A DNA stretch of 64,000 nt, from NCBI RefSeq assembly GCF_022009635.1, contig NZ_CP091716.1, forward strand, positions 3,239,001 to 3,303,000, in the 5' to 3' direction. Below are positions 54,585-63,083 of the stretch, piece by piece. Numbering within the stretch: the first letter of the stretch is position 1; the number at the start of each line of letters is the position of its first letter. Source of the stretch: Variovorax paradoxus (lineage in GTDB: Bacteria > Pseudomonadota > Gammaproteobacteria > Burkholderiales > Burkholderiaceae_C). A model generated the notes under the pieces. The model saw nothing but the letters and a program-made list of their open reading frames with translations, was not told the DNA's origin and made no database searches. The position numbers and the translations under genes are program-made.

Positions 54585-56129
54585 TCAGACAACCGATATG
54601 CCGGAGGCTCCCATGGCCCCGCGGTCGAAGACGGGCGGCGTCCTGACGATCGATGTCAGCGCAGGCTCGGCCGCTCGCAGCGCGGCCAGGTCGGGGCGCG
54701 GACGGCGCAGTTGCGCATCGCGGGAAAAGGCGGCCTCCATGGCGTGCGCCGCGCCCAGCACCTGGTGGTCCGCCCTGAATCCACCGACGACCTGCAGCCC
54801 GAAAGGCATGCCTGCGTGGTCGACGCCGCAGGGCAGCGAGATTGCCGGGTGCGTCGTGAGCGTGACCACGTAGGTCAGCGCCAGCCAGCGGTAGTAATTG
54901 GCCTGCGCCTCGCCGTTGATGGTGTCCGCATACGGCTGCGTCCATGGAAAGGGCGAGACCGGCGTGGTCGGCGACAGCACGAGGTCGTAGTCGGCGAAGG
55001 TCGCCTGGAAGCGCTTGAGAAGACGCGTCTGCTCGGCCTGCGCCCAGGCGCTGTCGAGCAGACTCATGCGCGCGCCCATTTCGTAGTTCGCGCGCGAGTT
55101 GGGGCCCAGGCTGTCCGGGTCTCGCTCGTACGCCGCCTGCATGCCCGCCACGAAGGCCTCGGCGCGCAGCACGTCGAAGCAGCGATGCGCCTCGCCCATG
55201 TCGAACTCGACCTTGTCGCAACGCCGGAACAGGTGTCGCATTGCTTCGATCTTTCGGCGGAATGTGGCGCGGATGCCGTCGTCCACCGCGCAGGTGCCGA
55301 AGTCTTCGGTCCATGCCACGCGAAGGCCGGCCAGATCGATCTGGGCCGGCGTGAGAAAAGACAACGGGTCCAGCGGATGGCTGAGCGGGTCGCCCGCGTG
55401 CATGCCGGCGGCCGCGGCCAGTTGCAGGCAGGCATCTTCCACGGTGCGGCCCATGGGGCCGACCACCGAGATCGGCGTCCAGCCCAGCGGCTTGCGCACG
55501 CTCGGCACGATGCCCGGCGAAGGCCGGAAACCCACAACGCCGCATTTGGCCGCCGGAATGCGCAGCGAACCGCCGGTGTCGGAGCCGGTGCACACCGGCA
55601 GCATGTCGCAGGCCAGCGCGGCGGCGGAACCGCCGGAAGAGCCGCCCGCATTCAGGTTCGGATTGAAGGGGTTGCCAGTGGCTCCCCACACTTCGTTGCG
55701 CGAGTTGGCACCCGCGCCCATCTCGGGCACGTTGGTCTTGCCCGCCACGATGGCGCCCGCGCGGCGCAGGCGGGCCACCAGCTCGATGTCTTCCGTCGGC
55801 ACATGGTCGCGGTAGATGGCGGAGCCCCAGGTCGTGAGCAGGCCTTGCGTGGGCTCGAGGTCTTTCACGCCCAGCGGCAGGCCGTGCAGCAGCCCGAGAG
55901 GGGCGCCGCGCATGACCGCGCTTTCCGCGTTCCTGGCTTCGGCGCGCGCGCGCTCGAAGCAGGTGGCGGTCACTGCGTTGACGAAAGGGTTTACGCGCTC
56001 GATCCGCGCGATGCAGGCTTCCAGCAGTTCGACCGGCGAGACGGCCTTGCTGCCGATGAGGCGGCGCAACTCGACGGCGGATCGTTCGACGAGTTCAGTG
56101 CCGGGCGGGATGTTCGATGCAGGGCTCAT
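54585..56129 (-). CDS. Amidase (amidase signature family)
   Basis: 514-residue amidase signature enzyme with the Ser-cisSer-Lys triad visible: lysine in LPLGVKDLEPT, cis-serine in NLNAGGSSGGSAAALA and nucleophile serine in GSDTGGSLRIPAA. It hydrolyses an amide to acid and ammonia; substrates range from aryl amides to Glu-tRNA, but the absence of gatC/gatB neighbours argues against GatA. It lies nine bases after a Bug receptor gene, suggesting that the acid or amide is taken up by that system. Probable control by the divergent LysR. Confidence 0.92.
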   Translation of the reverse strand: MSPASNIPPGTELVERSAVELRRLIGSKAVSPVELLEACIARIERVNPFVNAVTATCFERARAEARNAESAVMRGAPLGLLHGLPLGVKDLEPTQGLLTTWGSAIYRDHVPTEDIELVARLRRAGAIVAGKTNVPEMGAGANSRNEVWGATGNPFNPNLNAGGSSGGSAAALACDMLPVCTGSDTGGSLRIPAAKCGVVGFRPSPGIVPSVRKPLGWTPISVVGPMGRTVEDACLQLAAAAGMHAGDPLSHPLDPLSFLTPAQIDLAGLRVAWTEDFGTCAVDDGIRATFRRKIEAMRHLFRRCDKVEFDMGEAHRCFDVLRAEAFVAGMQAAYERDPDSLGPNSRANYEMGARMSLLDSAWAQAEQTRLLKRFQATFADYDLVLSPTTPVSPFPWTQPYADTINGEAQANYYRWLALTYVVTLTTHPAISLPCGVDHAGMPFGLQVVGGFRADHQVLGAAHAMEAAFSRDAQLRRPRPDLAALRAAEPALTSIVRTPPVFDRGAMGASGISVV

Positions 56130-56138
56130 GGGGCTTCT

Positions 56139-57134
56139 TCAATCGGCGGTGATGTTCGCGCGCGCGGCCACGGCACGCATCACGGGCAGCTCGCGGTTGA
56201 TGAGTTCGCTGGCCGCGGCGGCATTGCTGTAGGCCGGCTCCAGCCCCTGGCCCAGCAGCTTGGCGCGCGTGTCGGGGTCTGCGATGGTCACGGCCAGGGC
56301 TTTTTCGAGCCTGGCCTTCACGTCGGCGGGCAGGCCCTTCGGCGCGGCCAGCATCAGCCAGGTGTCCATGTCGATGTCGTTGTAGCCGCTCTCGGCCATG
56401 GTCGGCACATCGGGCAGCAGGGCGGAGCGCTTGGCGGTGGTCACGGCGATCGCCTTGATCTTGCCGCTCTTGAGCTGCGGTATGGCCGCGCTCACGGTGT
56501 CGATGCTGAAGGGAATCTGCCCGCCCATCAGGTCCGTCATGGCCGGCGCGCTGCCTTTGTAGGGCACATGCGTCATCTTCAGTCCGGCTGCGTGCAGGAT
56601 GCTTTCTCCGACGAACTGCGAGGTGGTGCCGGTGCCGAAGGAACCGTATGAATACTTGCCCGGCGACGCTTTCACGTAGTCGACGAACTGCTTCACCGTC
56701 TGCACCGGCACCTCGCTGTTGGCCAGCAGGATCAGCCCGGTGCGCCCCGCGATGCCGATCGGCTCGAAGCTCTTGACGGGGTCGTAGGGCAGGTTGGCGC
56801 GGATGGCCGGGTTGACGGTGAAGGTGGTGCCCGAGCTGACCAGCAGCGTGTAGCCGTCGGGCGGAGCCTTCGAGACGTAGCTCGCGCCGATCACCGTACC
56901 CGCGCCCCCGCGGTTCTCGATGATGACGCTCTGGCCGAGCTCCTTGCCCAGCCGCTGCGCGATCACGCGGCCGTTGACGTCCGTGGCGCCTCCGGGCGGG
57001 AAGGGGATCACGAGCGTGATGGGGCGCGTGGGGAAAGCCGTCTCCGCTGCAGGCGCGGTCAGCGGCACGGCGGCAAGGCCGAAGCCATACAGCAAGGCGA
57101 AGGTCGCGCGGGCCATGGACGGAAGACGGTTCAT
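56139..57134 (-). CDS. Bug family tripartite tricarboxylate-type solute receptor
   Basis: 331-residue periplasmic receptor with signal peptide (residues 1-29, ending APAAE), then ITLVIPFPPGGATDVNGRVI, VIIENRGGAGTVIG, PDGYTLLVSS and YGSFGTGTTSQF. AGGAG lies six bases before the ATG at 57134. It is the first gene of a two-gene unit with the amidase, divergent from a LysR gene. No membrane partners are present nearby. Confidence 0.92.
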   Translation of the reverse strand: MNRLPSMARATFALLYGFGLAAVPLTAPAAETAFPTRPITLVIPFPPGGATDVNGRVIAQRLGKELGQSVIIENRGGAGTVIGASYVSKAPPDGYTLLVSSGTTFTVNPAIRANLPYDPVKSFEPIGIAGRTGLILLANSEVPVQTVKQFVDYVKASPGKYSYGSFGTGTTSQFVGESILHAAGLKMTHVPYKGSAPAMTDLMGGQIPFSIDTVSAAIPQLKSGKIKAIAVTTAKRSALLPDVPTMAESGYNDIDMDTWLMLAAPKGLPADVKARLEKALAVTIADPDTRAKLLGQGLEPAYSNAAAASELINRELPVMRAVAARANITAD

Positions 57135-57223
57135 CGGGGCTCCTGTGGTTCGAGAGAGTGCGTAACGAAACCATCCTAGGAGCCGTGGGTCGATGCAACA
57201 AGCGCAATGTTTAGAATCTTTCG

Positions 57224-57238
57224 TTGCCGAATCGGCAA
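57224..57238. promoter_or_regulatory. Perfect 15-bp palindrome, likely LysR operator
   Basis: TTGCCGA-A-TCGGCAA is a perfect inverted repeat that fits the LysR T-N11-A rule. It lies 20 bases upstream of the LysR start and about 90 bases from the divergent Bug receptor gene, where it could serve both autoregulation and activation. Confidence 0.7.
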
Positions 57239-57257
57239 TCGAGAACTGGAGAATTCC

Positions 57258-58169
57258 ATGCCATTTCGTGCATTGCAGGAAACCGCGGTCCGCTACTTTC
57301 TCGAGGTCGTGAAGACCGGTTCGGTGAAGGAAGCGGCGCTCAAGCTCAACGTCGCGCCATCGGCGGTGAGCCGCCAGGTGGCGCGGCTGGAGCGCGAACT
57401 CGACACGCTGCTGTTCGAGCGCCACGCGCGCGGCATGGTGCCCAACGCCGCCGGCGAACTGCTGGCGGCACACGCCAAGCGGGCGCAGCAGGACATCGAG
57501 CGGGTCGCCAACGACATCGCCGGCTTGCGCGGTCTGCGCAGCGGACACGTGCGCGTGGCGAGCACCGAGGGCTTCGCCTTCGACTTCATCCCGACCCTGA
57601 TCGCACGCTTCCGGCGCAAGCACGAGGGCGTGCGCTTTCATCTGCAGGTCTGTTCCCCGGCCGACATCTCGAGGCATGTGCGCGACGGCGAAGCCGATGT
57701 AGGCATCACCCTGAGCGCCATGCCAGAGCCCGGCATCGAGGTCGAGCTGCGGCACCCCAGCCCCATCCTGGCCGTGATGGGCAAGGATCATCCGCTGGCA
57801 TCACAGCGGCAGTTGTCGCTGCGCCAGGTGGTGGCGTATCCGTTGGGATTGCCGCAGGAAGACAGCTCGATACGGCGCTTGCTCGACGCCAGTTGCAGCC
57901 GGCAGGGGCTGCGCTATGTGCAGGCCATGTCCAGCAACCACGCGAGCGCGCTGCTGAGCTTCGCGGCGGCGGGCGGGGACTGCATTGCCTTCTACGGTGC
58001 GTTGTCGATGAAGCCGCTGCTGCAGAGCAAGGCGCTGGTCGTCATACCGCTGAAGGACCGCGAGATGAACGAGCGTCACCTGGCGATAGAGACCATGGCG
58101 GGCCGCTCGCTGCCCGACGCGGGCAAAGCCTTCGTGCGCTTTCTGGTCGACGCGGTGAAGGCTACGTGA
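57258..58169 (+). CDS. LysR family transcriptional regulator
   Basis: 303-residue LTTR: HTH about residues 8-65 (GSVKEAALKLNVAPSAVSRQ, then LERELDTLLFERHARGM) and an effector domain starting near GHVRVASTEGFAFDF. The ATG at 57258 follows GGAG with six-base spacing and is preferred to the ATG at 57207, which would place the palindrome inside the gene. It is divergent from the Bug receptor/amidase unit. It is the last gene with the typical host base composition before the metal-resistance island. Confidence 0.88.
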   Translation: MPFRALQETAVRYFLEVVKTGSVKEAALKLNVAPSAVSRQVARLERELDTLLFERHARGMVPNAAGELLAAHAKRAQQDIERVANDIAGLRGLRSGHVRVASTEGFAFDFIPTLIARFRRKHEGVRFHLQVCSPADISRHVRDGEADVGITLSAMPEPGIEVELRHPSPILAVMGKDHPLASQRQLSLRQVVAYPLGLPQEDSSIRRLLDASCSRQGLRYVQAMSSNHASALLSFAAAGGDCIAFYGALSMKPLLQSKALVVIPLKDREMNERHLAIETMAGRSLPDAGKAFVRFLVDAVKAT

Positions 58170-58376
58170 CGCGACTCAGGGGAGGGGGATTGGAGCGGGC
58201 GAAGGGAACAATCCCAAGCATCCAACCCGTTGATTGACAACTGGATTTTCCCATTCACCGCACGGGAAAAGACCACATATTGTACCAGTCAATCGTGCTC
58301 GTCAACGCATTGCTTCCGTCGCCGTCTGGGGACGATCAGCAACAGCCACCAAAGCTCAGGTTCTGGCGGCTCGCGT
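58170..58376. other. Boundary region between host-like sequence and metal-resistance island
   Basis: About 200 bases with no gene recognised. A TTGACA (58234-58239) and AT-rich blocks occur, and sequence composition shifts here. Short open frames in each direction have no recognisable similarity; they could be remnants of a mobile element. No tRNA gene or clear direct-repeat attachment site was seen. Confidence 0.35.
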
Positions 58377-59285
58377 TCAAGCGCCAGTCTCACCGCCTGG
58401 TGCCCCGCCAATCGCCTTCACGCGACTGATGAAGCGCTTCATCGGCTCGGACGGCTCTCCCTGGCGGCGCAGCAGGAACGTGGTCAGCGTCGGCGCCGTG
58501 CCGGCCAGCGGCCGGATTGCGATGTCCGGGCGCTGCCAAGTCTGCACCTGCGAACCGATCGCGAAACCAATGCCATAGCCTGCGCCCACCAGTGTCAACA
58601 TCACGCCCAGGCTCGTCACGTGGTCGGCTACCTTGGGTGTTACGGCTGCTCCATCCAGCACCGCCTGGATTTGGCTGTGACAGCCCGAACCTGCATCCGG
58701 GTGGCACAGCACCAACGGGAACTTCAAGGCATCCTGCAACTTGACTTGGACATGAGCAAGCAGCGGATGGCGCGCCGGCACAATCACCGACAGCGGATCG
58801 CTCCAAGCCGGCTCGGCCACCAGCCCGTCGTTGACTCCATCCGATAGCGCAAAGCCGATGTCGAGCAGGTCGTTGTGCAGGCCTTTGAGCTGCTGCGAGA
58901 ACGGCAACTCAAAGACGCGGATGCCCAACTCTGGCTCTTCCTCGCGGCTACGGGCCAACAGCAACGCGATGCGCGGCTGGGCCAGGCTGTCGCAGATGCC
59001 GATGCGCAATGTGCCCTGATAGCCTTGGGCCGCGCTCTTGGTCGCCTGTACCGCATGATCGACCGTTGCGAGCACGCGCCGGGCTTCGCCCAACAGCACT
59101 TTGCCAGCCCAGGTCAGGCGCGTTTGGCGCGTGCTGCGGTCGAACAACTGCACGTCAAGCAAACGTTCGAGGTCGCGCATCGCACGCGACACCGGCGACT
59201 GCTCGATGCCTAAACGTTCGGCCGCTCGGGCCAAGTGCAACTCCTCCGCTACGGCGATGAAGTAGCGCAACAACCTGAACTCCAT
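58377..59285 (-). CDS. LysR family transcriptional regulator (island-borne)
   Basis: 302-residue LTTR of the CatR/BenM-like group: MEFRLLRYFIAVAEELHLAR, then AAERLGIEQSPVSRAMRDLE and LFDRSTRQTRLTWAG in the HTH region, with an effector domain of the usual length. AAAGGAGG lies directly before the ATG at 59285. Codon use is less GC-rich than in the left part of the window, in keeping with acquisition. It has no adjacent catabolic genes; its target is unknown. Confidence 0.85.
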   Translation of the reverse strand: MEFRLLRYFIAVAEELHLARAAERLGIEQSPVSRAMRDLERLLDVQLFDRSTRQTRLTWAGKVLLGEARRVLATVDHAVQATKSAAQGYQGTLRIGICDSLAQPRIALLLARSREEEPELGIRVFELPFSQQLKGLHNDLLDIGFALSDGVNDGLVAEPAWSDPLSVIVPARHPLLAHVQVKLQDALKFPLVLCHPDAGSGCHSQIQAVLDGAAVTPKVADHVTSLGVMLTLVGAGYGIGFAIGSQVQTWQRPDIAIRPLAGTAPTLTTFLLRRQGEPSEPMKRFISRVKAIGGAPGGETGA

Positions 59286-59373
59286 AGCGGCCTCCTTTTC
59301 GCGTTGTTTTGGTGTGGCCGACCCGCCCAACACGTCCGCCCCATTCTTGTTCCAAGGATGAAGTCAATATACC

Positions 59374-59385
59374 ATACCCCCCTAT
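59374..59385 (+). promoter_or_regulatory. RcnR/FrmR-type operator
   Basis: ATACCCCCCTAT, a run of six cytosines flanked by AT-rich inverted sequence, is the typical recognition site of RcnR/FrmR-class repressors. It lies 24 bases before the repressor gene at 59410, so autoregulation is likely. Confidence 0.7.
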
Positions 59386-59409
59386 CCTAAACAAAGATGA
59401 ACATCTATC

Positions 59410-59688
59410 ATGAATCACACAGTCAGGGAGAAGCCAAAGCTCCTCGCTCGTGTGCGTCGCATCCGCGGACAGCTAGAGGGGATCGAGCGTGCTCTGGAAG
59501 CCGAAAAGAGATCTGCCGAGGTCCTGCATCAGATCGTTGCGGCACGCGGCGCGCTGACGGGCTTGATGCGCGAAGTCATGGAGGGGCACATCAACTCGCA
59601 CATCGCCAATCCGCAGGACCCCGGAGACGGTACGCGCGAGCAAGGCGCTGCGGAACTGATCGCAATTCTGCGCAGCTATATGAAGTGA
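59410..59688 (+). CDS. RcnR/FrmR family repressor lacking cysteine
   Basis: 92-residue all-helical CsoR/RcnR-superfamily repressor. The N-terminus MNHTVREKPKLLARVRRIRG and the core GALTGLMREVMEGHINSHI closely follow RcnR and FrmR as I remember them. The position of the essential Cys35 (start of helix 2, before AEVLHQIVAARG) is serine, and the protein has no cysteine at all, while His3 and the conserved His in EGHI remain. Metal or formaldehyde sensing may therefore be changed. An RcnR-type operator lies just upstream. No efflux gene follows directly. Confidence 0.8.
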   Translation: MNHTVREKPKLLARVRRIRGQLEGIERALEAEKRSAEVLHQIVAARGALTGLMREVMEGHINSHIANPQDPGDGTREQGAAELIAILRSYMK

Positions 59689-59883
59689 ATCCGATGCCGC
59701 CTATGGGCGCAGACCTCTTGGGAGGATCATCGACGATCGCGCATCACGAGCGAGTGGATGGGGACCTGTCCTGGTTGCCACCGCAGAGCGCCATCGACAG
59801 TAGGCCGAGTGCCATGACCGTAGGGTGGCTATCGCTCAGCGGACGAATGCAGTTGTTGAGCCGCAGCACGCTGCCGCGACCGT
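59689..59883. other. Intergenic stretch without recognised gene
   Basis: About 195 bases between the RcnR-like gene and the 3' end of the CadA remnant. Open frames exist on both strands but none has recognisable similarity or a good ribosome site. Nothing further seen. Confidence 0.4.
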
Positions 59884-61212
59884 TCAGGCTTTCTGCGCTT
59901 TGCCCAGCAACCGCAGTCCGTTGAGCACCACCAACAGGCTGGCCCCCATGTCGGCGAAGACCGCCATCCACATCGTTGCGTTTCCAAAGACGGCGAGCAC
60001 AAGGAAGACGGCCTTGATGCCGAGTGCCAGCGTGATGTTCTGCCACAGCACTGCATGGGTCGAACGCGACAGTTTTACCGTTTCGGCGATGCGCCGCAGA
60101 TCATCGTTCATCACGACGACATCGGCTGCTTCCATCGCGGTATCGGTGCCGGCCGCGCCCATTGCCACGCCGATGTCGGCTTGCGCGAGAGCGGGCGCGT
60201 CGTTGATGCCGTCCCCGGTCATCGCGGTTGGTCCTAGATCGCGCTGCAACGTCTTGATCGCTTCGAGCTTGTGCTCGGGCAACAAGTCGCCGCGTGCCTG
60301 CGCGATGCCGGCCTCCAGCGCGACAGCCGTGGCGGTGGCCTGGTTGTCGCCGGTCAGCATGACCGGGGTGATGCCCAGCGCCTGGAGCGACGCGACGGCC
60401 TCGCGCGAGGAGGGCTTGATGGTGTCGGCGACTGCGAACAGCGCGAGGACCCTCTCCGGCCTGGCCAGCAGCGTGACGGTGCGGCCCATCTCCTCATGCT
60501 GCTTCAGCCGCTGCTCCAGCGCCGGCGAGCACTGCCCACGTTCTTCGATCAGGCGGTGGTTGCCGAGCACATAGGTCACGCCACCGACCTCGGCCTGCAC
60601 ACCACGCCCGGCCAGCGCCCTGAAGTCCCGCGCCTCGACACCGTTGGGCTTCAGGCCGGCAGCAATCGCGCGCGAGACCGGATGGTCGGAGTGGCTGGCC
60701 AGCACCACGGCGACGTGTTCGGCCTGCGCCGCCTCGGTTTCCAGATCGACGACGGCCCAATCCACCAGCCGCGGCTTGCCCTCGGTGATCGTGCCCGTCT
60801 TGTCAAGCGCGATCGCCTTCAGCTTGCGCGCCTCTTCGAGGTAGATGCCGCCCTTGACCAGGATGCCGCGACGGGCGGCCGCCGCCAGGCCGCTGACGAT
60901 GGTCACCGGCGTCGAGATCACCAGCGCGCAGGGGCAGGCGATGACCAGCAGCACCAGCGCCTTGTAGATGGCCTGCATCAAGCTCCAGCCGAGCAGCCAC
61001 GGGCCGAGCAGCGCAACCGTCAGCGCGATCATGAAGATCGCCGGCGTGTAGACCGCCGCGAAGCGGTCGACGAAGCCCTGCGTCGGCGCGCGCGTCGCCT
61101 GCGCTTCCTCGACAGCATGGATGATGCGCGCAAGCGTCGAATTCGACGCCGAAGCCGTGACCTCGAACTCGAAGACTTCCAGCACCCGGCTATTGAAAAG
61201 CTTGTCGCCGGG
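59884..61212 (-). pseudogene. 5'-truncated CadA/ZntA-type heavy-metal P-type ATPase
   Basis: The frame encodes the C-terminal 430-440 residues of a P1B ATPase: the end of the actuator domain (SNSTLARIIHAVEEAQ), the ion-binding IACPCALVISTP, the phosphorylation site ALDKTGTITEG, ASHSDHPVSRA, and the hinge TGDGINDAPALAQAD. The N-terminal metal-binding domain, the first four membrane helices and the TGES loop are missing. Similarity stops at about PGDKLF near 61212, where a fragment of an unrelated gene begins. An internal ATG at 61185 could start a 433-residue product, but it could not pump ions. The metal was probably Zn/Cd/Pb. Confidence 0.85.
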
Positions 61213-61222
61213 CGCGGGTGGC

Positions 61223-61360
61223 GCGCCTTCACTGCATCAGCGGATCGGTGCGGTGTACGACTTCGTGCGCAACGAGATCGCCTACGGCTGCAACGAGGCG
61301 GATGAGTTGCCGGCCTCGTGGGTGCTGGCTGACGGCTAAGGGCAGTGCAACACCAAGGGG
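61223..61360 (+). pseudogene. Fragment of transglutaminase-like protein gene with nonsense codon
   Basis: The translation AVYDFVRNEIAYGC then NEADELPASWVLADG matches the region before the catalytic cysteine of bacterial transglutaminase-like domain proteins. The frame then meets TAA at 61337-61339 exactly where the conserved tyrosine of DGYGQC is expected, and continues GQCNTKG after the stop. Both ends of the gene are missing: the left side is fused to the CadA remnant and the right side to the promoter of the next repressor. It is a dead remnant left by recombination. Confidence 0.7.
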
Positions 61361-61376
61361 ACTAAACCCTGTAAGA

Positions 61377-61395
61377 TATCCCCTCCAGGGGCATA
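61377..61395 (+). promoter_or_regulatory. CsoR-type operator
   Basis: TATCCCCTCCAGGGGCATA is a C-run/G-run dyad of the kind bound by CsoR-family repressors. It lies 18 bases before the repressor gene at 61414, probably overlapping its promoter. Confidence 0.6.
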
Positions 61396-61413
61396 GGATC
61401 AAGGCGCTCGGTT

Positions 61414-61698
61414 ATGCACACACATCACTCCGATACACATCAGTCACATCCCGCGATCGTTAAGCGGCTGCGCCGCGCCGGAGGTCATCTGAACAGCATC
61501 GTGGAAATGATCGAGCAAGGCCGCTCCTGCCTCGACATCGCACAGCAGCTACAGGCGGTGGAGAAGGCGATTCAGCAGGCGAAGAAGACGCTCATTCAGG
61601 ACCACCTTGATCACTGCCTGGAGGATGTGGTTGGCCCCTTGGCGCGCGATCAACGCGAGTCCATGGCCGAGTTCAAAGAGATCACCCGATACCTGTGA
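61414..61698 (+). CDS. CsoR family metal-sensing repressor
   Basis: 94-residue DUF156/CsoR-type repressor. The N-terminus is His-rich (MHTHHSDTHQSH). The C-H-C metal triad expected for CsoR-like sensors is present: cysteine in QGRSCLDIAQQL and His plus Cys in DHLDHCLEDVV. The N-terminal histidines suggest nickel or cobalt rather than copper, but this is open. A dyad operator lies just upstream. It is followed by an MFS exporter and a P-type ATPase, which it probably controls. Confidence 0.88.
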   Translation: MHTHHSDTHQSHPAIVKRLRRAGGHLNSIVEMIEQGRSCLDIAQQLQAVEKAIQQAKKTLIQDHLDHCLEDVVGPLARDQRESMAEFKEITRYL

Positions 61699-61705
61699 GC
61701 CTTCT

Positions 61706-61753
61706 ATGCCGTCTCTTGCCGAACTGATTCACCAGGGAACCGCGAGCGTCTGA
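61706..61753 (+). other. 15-codon open frame before the MFS gene, possible remnant of an RcnA-type N-terminus
   Basis: ATG at 61706 opens MPSLAELIHQGTASV and stops with TGA five bases before the MFS start codon. The sequence is reminiscent of the first residues of RcnA/NicO nickel-cobalt exporters, which often follow this type of repressor. It may be a leftover of an rcnA gene or a leader promoting translation of the MFS gene. Low certainty. Confidence 0.35.
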
Positions 61754-61757
61754 CGCC

Positions 61758-63083
61758 ATGCTGCAGATTCTTGCCAACCGCACGTACCGACACCTGTTTC
61801 TCGCACAGGTGATCGCGCTCGTCGGTACGGGATTGGCGACGGTGGCGCTCGGGCTGCTGGCATACCAGTTGGCCGGCGCGGATGCGGGAACGGTGCTCGG
61901 CACCGCATTCGCGATCAAGATGGTGGCCTACGTCGGTGTGGCGCCGGTCGCAACTGCGCTGGCTGACCGATTCCCTCGCCGCACGATGCTGGTCTGTCTG
62001 GATCTGGTACGTGCTGCCGTTGCGCTACTGCTGCCTTTCGTTTCGCAGGCGTGGCAGGTCTATGTCCTGATCTTCGTACTGCAAGCGGCGTCGGCGGCCT
62101 TCACGCCCACCTTCCAGGCGACGATCCCCGACGTACTGCCCGATGAGAAGGAATACACCCAGGCGCTCTCGCTTTCGCGCTTGGCCTACGACCTGGAAAG
62201 CCTCGTGAGCCCGATGCTGGCGGCGGCGCTTCTAACGGTCGTCAGCTTTCACAACTTGTTCGCCGGCACAGTCGTCGGCTTTCTTGCGTCCGCCGCGCTT
62301 GTGGTTTCAGTCGTGCTGCCGAGCCCCAAGGCGAGCGAGCATCGCGGCATCTACGACCGCACGACGCGCGGCCTGCGCATCTACCTCGCGACTCCCCGGT
62401 TGCGGGGACTATGGGCCGTGCAGGCCGGCGTAGCAGCGGCCGGTGCCATGGTCTTCGTGAACACCGTGGTGCTGGTGCAGTCCGCTTGGAGCTTGAGCCA
62501 AACCCAGGTCGCATTGGCCTTGGCGACATTCGGTGCAGGGTCCATGGTGGCAGCGCTGGCCTTGCCCCGGGCACTGGAGCGCTTACCCGATCGGCCAGTG
62601 ATGCTCGCAGGTTTAGCCGTGCTGGTGCTGGGCCTGGCCCTTGGGTCGATCGTTCAGGGAATGAATGGCCTGCTGCCGTTGTGGTTCGTGCTCGGCCTTG
62701 GATACTCCGCTGCTCAGACGCCTTCGGGTCGGTTGCTGCGCCGCTCTGCGCATCCAGAAGATAGACCGTCGGTGTACGCGGCGCAGTTCGCGCTATCACA
62801 TGCCTGCTGGCTGGTGTTCTATCCATTGGCCGGGTGGCTTGGGGCAAGAGCGGGGCTTCCCTGGGCCTTCGCAGTGCACTGTGCGGCAGCGATCGTCGCG
62901 CTTGTACTGACCCTCAAGCTATGGCCGGCCGATGACCCGGAAGTGCTTGAGCATGAGCACCATGACCTACCGCCAGGTCACGCGCACGCGGATGGCACCG
63001 AGCCAAGGACCGCAGGACTGCGCCATACCCACCCCTATGTGGTGGACGACTTGCACCCACGCTGGCCGGGCTTAGAACGATGA
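61758..63083 (+). CDS. MFS exporter with His-rich C-terminus (NreB-like)
   Basis: 441-residue major facilitator with 12 predicted helices. It starts MLQILANRTYRHLFLAQVIA and has the MFS loop motif ALADRFPRRTMLV between helices 2 and 3. The C-terminal tail is rich in histidine (EHEHHDLPPGHAHADG, then LRHTHPYVVDDLHP), as in NreB/NrsD nickel-resistance exporters. It probably expels Ni2+ or Co2+. It sits between a CsoR-type repressor and a P-type ATPase with an ATGA overlap (63080-63083), so all three are one operon. Confidence 0.88.
   Translation: MLQILANRTYRHLFLAQVIALVGTGLATVALGLLAYQLAGADAGTVLGTAFAIKMVAYVGVAPVATALADRFPRRTMLVCLDLVRAAVALLLPFVSQAWQVYVLIFVLQAASAAFTPTFQATIPDVLPDEKEYTQALSLSRLAYDLESLVSPMLAAALLTVVSFHNLFAGTVVGFLASAALVVSVVLPSPKASEHRGIYDRTTRGLRIYLATPRLRGLWAVQAGVAAAGAMVFVNTVVLVQSAWSLSQTQVALALATFGAGSMVAALALPRALERLPDRPVMLAGLAVLVLGLALGSIVQGMNGLLPLWFVLGLGYSAAQTPSGRLLRRSAHPEDRPSVYAAQFALSHACWLVFYPLAGWLGARAGLPWAFAVHCAAAIVALVLTLKLWPADDPEVLEHEHHDLPPGHAHADGTEPRTAGLRHTHPYVVDDLHPRWPGLER

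Noticed and set aside
58230..58847. Plus-strand frames at the island edge, including one with a TTGACA element before it
   Set aside because: Beyond 58377 they are antisense to a clear LysR gene. The part before it shows no recognisable similarity; a transposase remnant was considered but could not be supported.
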